NCBI RefSeq assembly: GCF_027923545.1
Contig: NZ_BROH01000008.1
Location: forward strand, 115,961 to 179,960
DNA length: 64,000 nucleotides
Direction of reading: 5' to 3'
Origin: Sinisalibacter aestuarii
GTDB taxonomy: Bacteria; Pseudomonadota; Alphaproteobacteria; Rhodobacterales; Rhodobacteraceae
Positions 1 to 8,662 of this stretch are shown in pieces. Position 1 is the stretch's first letter, and each line of letters begins with the position of its first letter. The notes under the pieces are model-generated. The model made no database searches and had not been told where the DNA came from. It saw nothing but the letters and a program-made list of their open reading frames with translations. A program made the position numbers and the translations under genes.

Positions 1-600
1 GACCTTTTTCGGCGTTTTGATGTTGTCGAGCACCACCTTCATCCCATCGTTGAAGTTCTCGATGTGGAAGATGTGATCGTAGGTGCCGCCATTATGGATG
101 AAGGTCGAGATATGGCCCGACATCGCCGACCAGTGAATATCGGGGTCCATCGGACGGCGGAAGCGGATCGTATCGCGTGCGAAGAGCAGGAAGCGGCGGA
201 AGCTCTCGATCTGGTCGAACTCGAAGTCGTTTTCCGGGCTGCCGACCTCGATGCCGTATTTCTGGATCAGGAGCGGAACGAGGTTGCCCCGGTAGCGCCG
301 CCCGTTGCGCTGGATGCCGCAGATCTTGTCGAAAAAGCTTGAAAGAACACGGGTGTAGGGGTTGCGCACCGCGGTGAAAGCATAGCTTTTGTGGCCGCTT
401 ACATTGGCCTCGATCACCGGCTGGCTCGCCTCGATGGACCATTTGTGCAGGCCCTCCTCGGCATCGTGCACATCGCCATCGTAGAAGGTGCCGTGATCGG
501 AATAGAACATGATCTGGCCGATGGTCGAGCAGGCGCATTTGGGCACCACGCGATAGACCACGCTCTCGCTCTGCGTCATCCAGGTTCCGGGGAAGCCCAT
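1..600 (-). CDS. sulfotransferase family 2 protein (3' end beyond the window)
   Basis: The gene runs off the left edge; about 200 N-terminal residues are visible. An ATG at 600 follows a GAGGAG ribosome site. The motif VPKCACSTI near residue 20 is the 5'-phosphosulfate-binding loop of PAPS-dependent sulfotransferases, and RNPYTRVLSSFFDK near residue 80 is the 3'-phosphate-binding motif. Such enzymes move sulfate from PAPS to a carbohydrate hydroxyl. The divergent neighbour is a family-14 glycosyltransferase, so a role in decorating a surface polysaccharide is plausible (inference). The C-terminus cannot be judged. Confidence 0.8.
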   Translation of the reverse strand, partial: MGFPGTWMTQSESVVYRVVPKCACSTIGQIMFYSDHGTFYDGDVHDAEEGLHKWSIEASQPVIEANVSGHKSYAFTAVRNPYTRVLSSFFDKICGIQRNGRRYRGNLVPLLIQKYGIEVGSPENDFEFDQIESFRRFLLFARDTIRFRRPMDPDIHWSAMSGHISTFIHNGGTYDHIFHIENFNDGMKVVLDNIKTPKKV

Positions 601-755
601 CTCTGCCGTTTGCTCCTCAAGCGCCCTCTCCGTTCGCGCTTGAGGGGGCAATAGCTTCTTTTGACGCAAAAAAGCAAACAAACCCTGTAAGTTCAATGGT
701 CCTTTACGGTATTGATGGCAACAATCCCCGCTGACTCGTCGTAACGGTTTCCTGC

Positions 756-2333
756 ATGGCCAAAATTGCCTTCATCCTGCTCAGCCACAAGGACCCGAGG
801 GCCATCATCAATCAGGCCCAGCGGCTGACCGCGGCGGGGGACTACATCGCGATCCATTTCGACGCGCGCTCGTCCAGGGCGGATTACGAGATGATCCGCG
901 GCGCGCTGGCCGACAACCCGTCCGTCGCATTCGCCAAAAAGCGGGTCAAGGCGGGGTGGGGCGAGTGGTCGCTGGTGGAGGGCACACTGGAGGCGGTGAA
1001 GGCGGCGGTGGACGCCTTTCCGCGCGCCACGCATTTCTACATGGTGTCCGGCGATTGCATGGCGATCAAATCGGCGGAATACGCCCATGAATTCCTCGAC
1101 AGCGAGGATGTGGACTACATCGAGAGCTTCGACTTTTTCGAGAGCGACTGGATCAAGACCGGGATGAAGGAAGACCGGCTGATCTACCGCCACTACTTCA
1201 ACGAGCGCAGCCAGAAATGGCTGTTCTACAACTCCTACGAATGGCAGAAAAAGCTGGGGCTGAAGCGCGATGTGCCCGCCGATCTGCAGATCATGATCGG
1301 CTCGCAATGGTGGTGCCTGCGCCGGCGCACCATCGAGTGGATTCTCGACTTCATCGCGAAGCGGCCCGATGTGATGCGTTTTTTCCGGTCCACCTGGATC
1401 CCCGACGAGACCTTCTTCCAGACCCTCGTGCGCCACATGGTGCCGGCGGACGAGATCAGCACCCGCACGCTGACCTTTCTGATGTTCACCGATTACGGGA
1501 TGCCGGTGACCTTCTACAACGACCACTTCGATCTGCTGCTGAGCCAGGATTACCTGTTCGCGCGCAAGATCAGCCCTGAGGCGCATGAGCTCAAACGCCG
1601 TCTTGGCGCGCTCTACGCCGCCGAGGGGGTGGAGTTCAAACTTTCCAACGAGGGGCGCTCGCTGTTCAAGTTTCTCACCGGGCGGGGCCGGATCGGCCAG
1701 CGCTTCGCGCCGCGCTTCTGGGAGGCGGAGAGCACGCTTGGGCGCGACCGCGAGCTGCTGATCATCGTGGCCAAGAAGTGGCATGTGGGCAAACGGCTGC
1801 TCGACCGGGTGAAGCAGGTGACGAATATTCCGGTCATCGAATACCTGTTCGATGAAGAGGCCACGCCGTTGCCCGATCTCGGCGGCATCCAGTCGACGCT
1901 GGAGAAGCGCACCCGCCACCGCCGGGCGCTGATGCGGATGCTCTACGATTACTTCGAGACCGACCGGCTCGCCATCGCGCTCGATCCGAACAACATGGAT
2001 CTGCTGCGCGATTTCTACGCCGACCGCTCCACCACCCGGCTGCTCGAAGTGGAAAGCGAATTTGCCGATGACTGGATTCTCGGCCATGCGAAGCGGGTGG
2101 GGCTGGCGGGCGAGCGCACGCCCGAGGATGCGCTGGCCAAGCTCCTGCCCACGGTGCGCTCGGATTTCTATTTCGAGAGCGACCGGATCCGCGATGCCGA
2201 CTTTCCCAACGCCTACCTGATGCGTGAGACGGCAAGCCCGGAAGAAAATGCGCCGGCTCTTGCCAAGTTTCTCACGATCCCGGAAGAAAGGGCGCTTGAG
2301 ATCGCACGCACCGAATATCTCTTCACCGATTAG
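756..2333 (+). CDS. beta-1,6-N-acetylglucosaminyltransferase-like glycosyltransferase (GT14 type)
   Basis: A 525-residue protein. It begins KIAFILLSHKDP, typical of the core-2/I-branching (GT14) fold. Further family signatures are FYMVSGDCMAIKS near residue 95, GSQWWCLRR near 180 and the acidic PDETFF near 225. The C-terminal 250 residues form an extra domain that, as far as I recall, accompanies this enzyme in Rhodobacteraceae (DUF5928); that assignment is from memory. It probably adds a sugar branch to a surface glycan, with the neighbouring sulfotransferase as a likely partner. There is no signal peptide or membrane segment, so a cytoplasmic location is expected. The HIT gene follows after 8 bp. 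Confidence 0.75.
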   Translation: MAKIAFILLSHKDPRAIINQAQRLTAAGDYIAIHFDARSSRADYEMIRGALADNPSVAFAKKRVKAGWGEWSLVEGTLEAVKAAVDAFPRATHFYMVSGDCMAIKSAEYAHEFLDSEDVDYIESFDFFESDWIKTGMKEDRLIYRHYFNERSQKWLFYNSYEWQKKLGLKRDVPADLQIMIGSQWWCLRRRTIEWILDFIAKRPDVMRFFRSTWIPDETFFQTLVRHMVPADEISTRTLTFLMFTDYGMPVTFYNDHFDLLLSQDYLFARKISPEAHELKRRLGALYAAEGVEFKLSNEGRSLFKFLTGRGRIGQRFAPRFWEAESTLGRDRELLIIVAKKWHVGKRLLDRVKQVTNIPVIEYLFDEEATPLPDLGGIQSTLEKRTRHRRALMRMLYDYFETDRLAIALDPNNMDLLRDFYADRSTTRLLEVESEFADDWILGHAKRVGLAGERTPEDALAKLLPTVRSDFYFESDRIRDADFPNAYLMRETASPEENAPALAKFLTIPEERALEIARTEYLFTD

Positions 2334-2341
2334 GGGGCCGC

Positions 2342-2722
2342 ATGGGCTACGATTACGACAGCGACAACATCTTCGCGAAAATCCTGCGCGGGGAGATCCC
2401 GAACGATACGGTGCTCGAAACCGCGCACAGCCTTGCCTTCAACGATATCGGCCCGCAGGCCCCGGTGCATGTGCTGGTGTTGCCGAAGGGGGCTTATGTG
2501 ACCTGGGACCATTTCGCCGCCGAGGCCAGCGCCGAGGAGGTGATGGATTTCACTCGCGCGATTCACGCGGTGATCGAAAAGCTGGGGCTCGATCCGGCCA
2601 GCGGCGGTGGCGGCTACCGGCTGATCATGAATACCGGCCCCGATGGCGGGCAGGAGGTGGCGCATCTGCACGCGCATATCCTTGGCGGCAAGGATATCGG
2701 CAAGATGGTCAGCGACGGCTGA
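2342..2722 (+). CDS. HIT (histidine triad) family nucleotide-binding protein
   Basis: 126 residues, the usual HINT length. The histidine triad HLHAHILGG lies near residue 107, and DNIFAKILRGEIPNDTVLE near the N-terminus is the HINT signature. Members hydrolyse purine nucleoside phosphoramidates and acyl-nucleotidates such as aminoacyl-AMP in the cytoplasm. The gene starts 8 bp after the glycosyltransferase stop, so it is probably cotranscribed with it, though no functional link is evident. Confidence 0.9.
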   Translation: MGYDYDSDNIFAKILRGEIPNDTVLETAHSLAFNDIGPQAPVHVLVLPKGAYVTWDHFAAEASAEEVMDFTRAIHAVIEKLGLDPASGGGGYRLIMNTGPDGGQEVAHLHAHILGGKDIGKMVSDG

Positions 2723-2791
2723 GCCGCTTCGCCCTTGCCCGCACCATGCGGGGCGTTATCATGCCCCGGCGCAACATCCAGAGGCCCTGAC

Positions 2792-2974
2792 ATGACCACG
2801 CCCGTTCCCGAGACGAAGATCATCGACAAGAAGAAATTCGCCTGTGATGGCGGCGGCCCGGCGGATGGGCATCCGCGTGTCTGGCTGACCATTCCCGATG
2901 ACCAGGGCTGGGTCGAGTGCCCCTATTGCGATACGAAATACGTCTACGGCGAAGAGATCAGGGAAGCGGGCTGA
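2792..2974 (+). CDS. zinc-finger domain protein (zf-CHCC, NDUFS6-like)
   Basis: A 60-residue protein read from the ATG at 2792. It has the zf-CHCC layout: an early Cys in KFACDGG, then HPRVWL, then CPYCDTKYVY. This is the small zinc-binding fold also found in the mitochondrial complex I subunit NDUFS6; alphaproteobacteria carry it as a free-standing protein. An upstream in-frame start exists, but the family begins near the chosen Met. The exact role is not known to me. Confidence 0.8.
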   Translation: MTTPVPETKIIDKKKFACDGGGPADGHPRVWLTIPDDQGWVECPYCDTKYVYGEEIREAG

Positions 2975-3100
2975 GGCTGCGGCGGGCTGGGAGCGGCGGT
3001 TGGCGTCAACCTTCCGTCAACCATGCCCGGCGACGAGGTGACCGTAAGAACTCATTGATTTTTCTGGGTTTCTCTGGCGCCTTGCCATCGACCTCAGAAT

Positions 3101-3121
3101 CCGGAAATCCGGATAAGTGGA
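3101..3121. repeat. 21-bp direct repeat, copy 1 (upstream of polA)
   Basis: Exactly the same 21 bases occur at 6090-6110. The first 12 bases, CCGGAAATCCGG, are nearly self-complementary. The copy ends 57 bp before the polA start. Confidence 0.75.
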
Positions 3122-3178
3122 TTTCGAGCGACGGCTGCGCCTGCGGATGCGCCGCGATGCCAAGGAAAGGACAGGCCC

Positions 3179-5983
3179 ATGAGTTTCGGCAAGGGATGCC
3201 ATCTTCACCTGGTTGACGGATCGGCCTTCATCTTCCGCGCCTACCACGCGCTGCCGCCGCTCACCCGCAAATCCGACGGGCTGCCGATCGGTGCAGTAGC
3301 CGGGTTCTGCAACATGCTCTTCAAGCAGGTCGAGGACGCCAAGGGCGACGATGCGCCGACCCATGTTGCGGTGATCTTCGACTATTCCGGCAAGTCGTTC
3401 CGCAACGATATGTATCCCGACTACAAGGCCAACCGCCCGCCCGCGCCGGAAGATCTGGTGCCGCAATTCCCGCTTACCCGCGATGCCACCCGCGCCTTCA
3501 ATATCGCCTGTATCGAGAAGGAAGGCTTCGAGGCCGACGACATAATCGCCACCTATGCCCGCCAGGCGCGCGAGGCCGGGGGGCGGGTGACGATCATCTC
3601 GTCCGACAAGGACCTGATGCAGCTCGTCGGCGGCGGGGTCGAGATGCTCGACGCGATGAAGAACAAGCGGATTGGCATCGAGGGGGTGGAGGAAAAGTTC
3701 GGCGTCGGCCCGGAGAGGGTGGTGGATGTACAGGCGCTGGCGGGCGACTCGGTCGACAACGTGCCGGGCGCGCCGGGGATCGGGATCAAGACGGCGGCGC
3801 TGCTGATCAACGAATACGGCGATCTCGATACGCTGCTGGCGCGTGCCGAAGAGATCAAGCAGCCCAAGCGGCGCGAAGTGCTGATCGAAAAGGCCGACCA
3901 GATCCGCATGAGCCGCGATCTGGTGCGGCTCGATGACGATGTGCCGGAGCTCGAACCGCTTGAGGCGCTGGAGCTGAAAGACCCCGACGCCGAGGTGCTG
4001 CTGCCCTTCCTCGCCTCGATGGAGTTCCGCTCGCTCAGCAAGCGGATTGCCGACACGCTGGGGGTGGAAAGCCCCGACATTCCCGAGCCGCCCGCGCCCG
4101 CCGCATCGTCCGAGGAAGCGGCCGCCCCCGACCTGCCGCCCATCGACCCGGACAAATACGAACGGGTCGACACGATGGCGGCGCTGGCGCGCTGGACGGC
4201 GCTGGCGGCGGAGCGCGGCTATGTGGCGGTGGATACCGAAACCACCTCGCTCGACGAGATGCAGGCCGAGCTTGTCGGCATCTCGCTCGCGGTGCTGCCC
4301 GGCGAGGCCTGCTACATCCCCGTGGGCCACAAGAAGGGCGGGGCGGACGATCTGTTTGGCTCCGACGAGCTGGCCGAGGGGCAGCTGGGACTCGACGAAG
4401 TGCTGGCGGCGCTGAAGCCGGTGCTGGAGGACGCCGCGATCCTCAAGATCGGCCAAAACATGAAATACGACGCCAAGATCTTCGCCCGCCACGGGGTGAA
4501 GGTGGCGCCGATCGACGACACGATGCTGATGAGCTACGCGCTCTATTCCGGCCTGCACAATCACGGGATGGATACGCTTTCCGACCGCTATCTGAGCCAC
4601 GAGCCGATCCCGATCAAATCGCTGCTCGGCACCGGCAAATCGGCGATCACCTTCGACCGGGTGCCGGTCGACGAAGCGGTGAAATACGCCGCCGAGGATG
4701 CTGATATCACGCTCAGGCTGTGGCAGAGCTTCAAGCCGCAGCTTCACCGCGCCCAGGTCACCACCGTTTATGAAACGCTGGAGCGCCCGCTGGTGCCGGT
4801 GCTGGCGCAGATGGAAATGAACGGCGTGCAGGTGGACCGTGACACGCTCAGCCGCATGTCCAACGCCTTTGCGCAGAAGATGGCCGGGCTGGAGGCGGAA
4901 ATCCACGATCTGGCGGGCCAGAGCTTCAATGTCGGCTCGCCGGCGCAGCTTGGCGAAATCCTGTTCGAAAAGTTGGGGTTCGAGGGCGGCAAGAAGGGCA
5001 AGACGGGCAAATATTCCACCCCGGCGGATGTGCTTGAAGACCTCGCCACCGAGCATGAATTGCCGGGCAAGGTGCTCGACTGGCGCCAGCTTTCGAAGCT
5101 GAAATCGACTTATACCGACGCGCTTCAGGCCCATATCAACCCCGAGACGGGGCGGGTGCATACCTCCTACGTCCAGACCGGGGCCAATACCGGCCGGCTC
5201 GCCTCGACCGATCCGAACCTGCAAAACATTCCCGTGCGCACCGAGGAGGGGCGGCGCATCCGCGAGGCGTTCGTCGCCCCCGAAGGCAAGGTGCTGCTCT
5301 CGCTCGACTATTCCCAGATCGAGCTGCGTATCCTCGCCCATGTGGCCGGGATCGAAAGCATGCGCGAGGCGTTCAGGGACGGCGAGGATATCCACGCCGC
5401 GACCGCCAGCGAGATGTTCGACGTGCCGCTTGCCGAGATGACGCCGGAGACCCGCCGCCGCGCCAAGGCGATCAATTTCGGCGTGATCTACGGCATTTCC
5501 GGCTTCGGCCTTGCCCGCAACCTGCGCATTCCGCGCGCCGAGGCGCAGGCCTTCATTGACCGCTATTTCGAGAAATACCCCGGCATCAAGGAATATATGA
5601 ACGACACGGTGGGCTTTGCGAAAGACACCGGCTTCGTCCAGACGTTGTTTGGCCGCAAGATCCACACCCCCGAGATCAACGCCAAGGGGCCGCATGCCGG
5701 CTTTGCCCGCCGCGCCGCGATCAACGCGCCGATTCAGGGCACGGCGGCCGATATCATCCGCCGGGCGATGATCCGGATGCCCGCGGCCATCGAGGGATTG
5801 CCGGTGAAGATGCTGCTGCAGGTGCATGACGAATTGATCTTCGAGGTGGATGAGGGCGCGGTGGAGGACGCCATCGCCGCGATCCGCGCGGTGATGGAGG
5901 GGGCTGCCGATCCGGCGGTGAAGCTTTCCGTGCCGCTGGTGGTGGATGCCGGGCAGGGCGCGAACTGGGCCGAGGCGCATTAA
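3179..5983 (+). CDS. polA: DNA polymerase I
   Basis: 934 residues, normal for full-length Pol I. The N-terminal 5'-3' exonuclease/flap domain starts HLVDGSAFIFRAYHA and includes SSDKDLMQL and GDSVDNVPG (about 1-300). The 3'-5' proofreading domain keeps its DxE metal site in AVDTETTSL (near 352). The polymerase domain has motif A (LDYSQIELR), motif B (RRRAKAINFGVIYG) and motif C (QVHDELIFEV). It fills gaps in repair and removes Okazaki primers. The gene stands alone and is flanked on both sides by the 21-bp repeat. Confidence 0.98.
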   Translation: MSFGKGCHLHLVDGSAFIFRAYHALPPLTRKSDGLPIGAVAGFCNMLFKQVEDAKGDDAPTHVAVIFDYSGKSFRNDMYPDYKANRPPAPEDLVPQFPLTRDATRAFNIACIEKEGFEADDIIATYARQAREAGGRVTIISSDKDLMQLVGGGVEMLDAMKNKRIGIEGVEEKFGVGPERVVDVQALAGDSVDNVPGAPGIGIKTAALLINEYGDLDTLLARAEEIKQPKRREVLIEKADQIRMSRDLVRLDDDVPELEPLEALELKDPDAEVLLPFLASMEFRSLSKRIADTLGVESPDIPEPPAPAASSEEAAAPDLPPIDPDKYERVDTMAALARWTALAAERGYVAVDTETTSLDEMQAELVGISLAVLPGEACYIPVGHKKGGADDLFGSDELAEGQLGLDEVLAALKPVLEDAAILKIGQNMKYDAKIFARHGVKVAPIDDTMLMSYALYSGLHNHGMDTLSDRYLSHEPIPIKSLLGTGKSAITFDRVPVDEAVKYAAEDADITLRLWQSFKPQLHRAQVTTVYETLERPLVPVLAQMEMNGVQVDRDTLSRMSNAFAQKMAGLEAEIHDLAGQSFNVGSPAQLGEILFEKLGFEGGKKGKTGKYSTPADVLEDLATEHELPGKVLDWRQLSKLKSTYTDALQAHINPETGRVHTSYVQTGANTGRLASTDPNLQNIPVRTEEGRRIREAFVAPEGKVLLSLDYSQIELRILAHVAGIESMREAFRDGEDIHAATASEMFDVPLAEMTPETRRRAKAINFGVIYGISGFGLARNLRIPRAEAQAFIDRYFEKYPGIKEYMNDTVGFAKDTGFVQTLFGRKIHTPEINAKGPHAGFARRAAINAPIQGTAADIIRRAMIRMPAAIEGLPVKMLLQVHDELIFEVDEGAVEDAIAAIRAVMEGAADPAVKLSVPLVVDAGQGANWAEAH

Positions 5984-6089
5984 CCTTCGTTGAGATGTGC
6001 CGGGGAGGGGCCGGGTTTGCCCCGGAATCCGGGATGAAAAACCCTGTAAAACCGGGGTTACTGACCGGCTTGCCGGCGCTGCTCCGTCT

Positions 6090-6110
6090 CCGGAAATCCG
6101 GATAAGTGGA
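6090..6110. repeat. 21-bp direct repeat, copy 2 (downstream of polA, upstream of the pcaD-like gene)
   Basis: Identical to 3101-3121 and in the same orientation. It lies 96 bp before the start of the next gene, so each copy sits just upstream of a start codon. Confidence 0.75.
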
Positions 6111-6206
6111 GTTCGGGGCCCGGCAACGCCGCCCCGCCAATGCATTGCCCATTCACCCCGCCCGGCCCGCCGCTTATGATCGTGCCAACCCGCACAGGAG
6201 GCCCAC

Positions 6207-7004
6207 ATGCATTTTGCCGATCTCGGTGACATCCGCGTTCATTACGACGATCGCGGCCCGCAGGATGGCCCCGCTGTCGTCTTCGCCAACGCACTGGGCA
6301 CCGACTTTCGCATCTGGGACGGGGTGATCGCGCATCTGCCCGGGGGGCTGAGGCTGATCCGCTACGATATGCGCGGCCACGGCCTCACCACCTGCCCGGA
6401 GGCGCCCTATTACATGGGCGATCTCGTGAACGACGCGGCGAAGCTGATGGAGCATCTCGGGGTGAAGGATGCCGTCTTCGTCGGCCTCTCCATCGGCGGG
6501 ATGATCGCGCAGGGGCTGGCGGCGGAGCGGCTGGATCTGTTGCGCGCCATCGTGCTTTCCAACACCGCCGCCAAGATCGGCACCCACCAGATGTGGCATG
6601 ACCGGGTGCATGCGGTGCGCGATGGTGGCATCGAGGCGGTGGCGGACGCCAAGTTGGAGCGCTGGTTCGCCCGGACCACCCGCGCCGAGCGCCCCCAGCT
6701 TGTGAGCGGCATTCGCGCCATGCTCACCCGTCAGCCGGTGGAGGGCTATATCGGCTGCCTGGAGGCGATCGGCGAGACCGATCTGGTCGAAAGCACCGCC
6801 CGGCTGCGCCTCGCCACGCTCGGGATCGCGGCCAGCGAAGATGGCTCGACGCCGCCCGATCTTGTGCGCGAAACCATCGAATCCATCCCCGGCTCGAAAT
6901 TCCACCTGATCCGCCGTGCGGGCCATCTCGCCTGTGTCGAGGCGCCTGCCGAATACGCCGCCGCGCTGGAAGGGTTTCTGCGCGAGGTGGGGCAGATCGC
7001 GTGA
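6207..7004 (+). CDS. pcaD: alpha/beta hydrolase, 3-oxoadipate enol-lactonase-like
   Basis: 265 residues with the alpha/beta hydrolase fold. The oxyanion strand is in VVFANALGTD, the nucleophile elbow is GLSIGG near residue 97, and the C-terminal catalytic His is in RRAGHLACVE. The N-terminal half (DIRVHYDDRG, RYDMRGHGLT) is typical of PcaD, which hydrolyses 3-oxoadipate enol-lactone in the beta-ketoadipate pathway. No other pca gene is present here, so the substrate is uncertain. The start follows an AGGAGG-like site. The stop overlaps the GTG start of the next hydrolase. Confidence 0.65.
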   Translation: MHFADLGDIRVHYDDRGPQDGPAVVFANALGTDFRIWDGVIAHLPGGLRLIRYDMRGHGLTTCPEAPYYMGDLVNDAAKLMEHLGVKDAVFVGLSIGGMIAQGLAAERLDLLRAIVLSNTAAKIGTHQMWHDRVHAVRDGGIEAVADAKLERWFARTTRAERPQLVSGIRAMLTRQPVEGYIGCLEAIGETDLVESTARLRLATLGIAASEDGSTPPDLVRETIESIPGSKFHLIRRAGHLACVEAPAEYAAALEGFLREVGQIA

Positions 7005-7711
7005 CGCGCTTCTTGCTTGTCCACGGCTCGGCCCACGGGGCCTGGTGCTGGCGCGATGTGATCCCGGCGCTGGAGGCGCTGGGCCATGAGGCGGTGGCGC
7101 TGGATCTGCCGGGCAGCGGCGATGATCCGACGCCGCCGGAGGCGGTGACGCTGGAGGGCTATGGGCAGGCGATCCTCGGCGCGCTCGACCGGCCGAGCGT
7201 GGTGGTTGGTCATTCAGCGGGTGGCTTCGCGATCCGGCAGGCGGCGGAGATCGACCCCAGTCACATCCTCCGCCTCGTCTATCTCTGCGCCTATGTGCCC
7301 CGCCCGGGTGCGAGCTTGGTCGACTTGCGCAAGGAAGCGCCGGAGCAGCCGCTCGCGGGCGCGCTGGAGCTCAATCGCCCCCGTACCGCCTTCCGGTTCC
7401 GCGACGAGGCCGTGCGGCAGAACCTCTGCGCCGATTGCCCGCCCGATGCCACCGACTATGCCCGCCAGCACCTCGGCTGGCAGGCCATTGCGCCACAGGC
7501 CACGCCGCTGCGCTTTACCGGCAAAGGCGCGGCGGTGCCTCAGAGCTACATCCTCTGCGAGCAGGACCGCACCATTCCCCCGGCGCATCAGCGCCGGATG
7601 TCGGCGGGCTTCGCGCCGGGCGATCTTTACAGCCTGCCCACCGGCCACTCGCCGTTTCTGGCCGCACCGCAAGCGCTGGCGGACGTGCTGGACGGGATTG
7701 TGCGGGGGTAG
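7001..7711 (+). CDS. alpha/beta hydrolase (esterase/hydroxynitrile lyase-like)
   Basis: 236 residues. HGSAHGAWCWRDV at the N-terminus and VVGHSAGGFA near residue 70 are the marks of the small alpha/beta hydrolase group that includes plant methylesterases and hydroxynitrile lyases. The catalytic His is in PTGHSPFLAA. It starts with GTG at 7001, overlapping the previous stop by 4 bp, so the two hydrolases are translationally coupled. The natural substrate cannot be told from sequence. Confidence 0.75.
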   Translation: MTRFLLVHGSAHGAWCWRDVIPALEALGHEAVALDLPGSGDDPTPPEAVTLEGYGQAILGALDRPSVVVGHSAGGFAIRQAAEIDPSHILRLVYLCAYVPRPGASLVDLRKEAPEQPLAGALELNRPRTAFRFRDEAVRQNLCADCPPDATDYARQHLGWQAIAPQATPLRFTGKGAAVPQSYILCEQDRTIPPAHQRRMSAGFAPGDLYSLPTGHSPFLAAPQALADVLDGIVRG

Positions 7712-7714
7712 CGC

Positions 7715-8578
7715 CTAAAGCGCCCCCGGCCCGCTATCCTCCTCCCGCTCCAGAAGCCAGGGCTGCTCGATCCAGTCCTGGATCAGATCGAGCGAGCGGG
7801 CGGCGTAATAGCCGTCGACGATGCGTTCGTCGAGCGTATAGCGCACGGTGACGACGGGGCGGATTTCGATCTCGCGCCGCTTGGTCACCACCGCCTCGTC
7901 GCGCGCCCGGCCCACCACGGCGAAGATCGGCAGGGTGCCGTGTTCGAACAGGTGGTGATAGGCTGCGTCGATGCCGATGGAGCCGAGGTTGGAGACCATG
8001 ATGCTCGCATAGAGCGGGTCATTGGCCGAGAGCGAGGCGGGCGTGATGTTGAGCCAGTCGCCCAGCTTCTGCAGCTTCGGCAGCAGCGGGATGAGCCAGC
8101 GCGGCAGCATTTTCTGGATCAGCGAAACCTCGCGTTCCGAATGGGTTTTGGCCGCCGCCCGCCCGTCGCCGATCACCGCTTCGGTGCGCTCGAAGGCGCC
8201 GGCGAGGCCCAGCCCCTCGGGGTAGGTCTGTTTGACGACCGTGAGCCTGGCATCGTCGTCGCGCGCCTTCAGGACCGAGATCGAGATGGCCACGTCGTCG
8301 CGCTGATAGAGCCGCCGCCCGGCGATGAAACGGTTGATCCGGGGGCGTTCATGCATCACCCGGGCGATGGCGGCGAGGTAGATGTGGAAGAACCTGAGCG
8401 GCACGCGGGCGCCGCCCTCGTTCCAGCGTTCGAGGTAGTCGAGCGTTTGCGAGATGTCGATTTTCTGTTCGTAGAACACCACGGCATCGCCGCGCCGGGG
8501 CAGCAGGTAGGGCATGAACAGGCGAACCTTGGGCGCCTTGCGCACGCGGGTGCCGTCCGGCCGGTCGCCTGAGAACAT
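7715..8578 (-). CDS. 2-oxoacid dehydrogenase E2-like acyltransferase domain protein, catalytic His replaced
   Basis: About 287 residues from the ATG at 8578, which follows a strong GGGGAGGAA site. The protein resembles the catalytic CAT-like domain of 2-oxoacid dehydrogenase E2 subunits (SIMVSNLGSIGID, then a terminal DERIVDG). No lipoyl or E1/E3-binding domain is present. In true E2 enzymes the active-site motif is DHRxxDG; here the His is Glu (DERIVDG). Either the protein is not a classic acyltransferase or it uses other chemistry. It is convergent with the hydrolase pair, and a LysR gene lies 84 bp upstream on the same strand. Confidence 0.65.
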   Translation of the reverse strand: MFSGDRPDGTRVRKAPKVRLFMPYLLPRRGDAVVFYEQKIDISQTLDYLERWNEGGARVPLRFFHIYLAAIARVMHERPRINRFIAGRRLYQRDDVAISISVLKARDDDARLTVVKQTYPEGLGLAGAFERTEAVIGDGRAAAKTHSEREVSLIQKMLPRWLIPLLPKLQKLGDWLNITPASLSANDPLYASIMVSNLGSIGIDAAYHHLFEHGTLPIFAVVGRARDEAVVTKRREIEIRPVVTVRYTLDERIVDGYYAARSLDLIQDWIEQPWLLEREEDSGPGAL

Positions 8579-8662
8579 CGCTTTTCCTCCCCCCGAGGGC
8601 GCGCAAGCACCGCGCTGGCTCAGACATTGCGCGCAAATTGGATTTGCGGTCAATGCCTTGGG

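Noticed and set aside
3017..6232. Minus-strand open frame of more than 1000 codons across polA
   Set aside because: It is a mirror of polA caused by high-GC codon bias; its translation is low-complexity, rich in His, Arg and Leu, with no domain.
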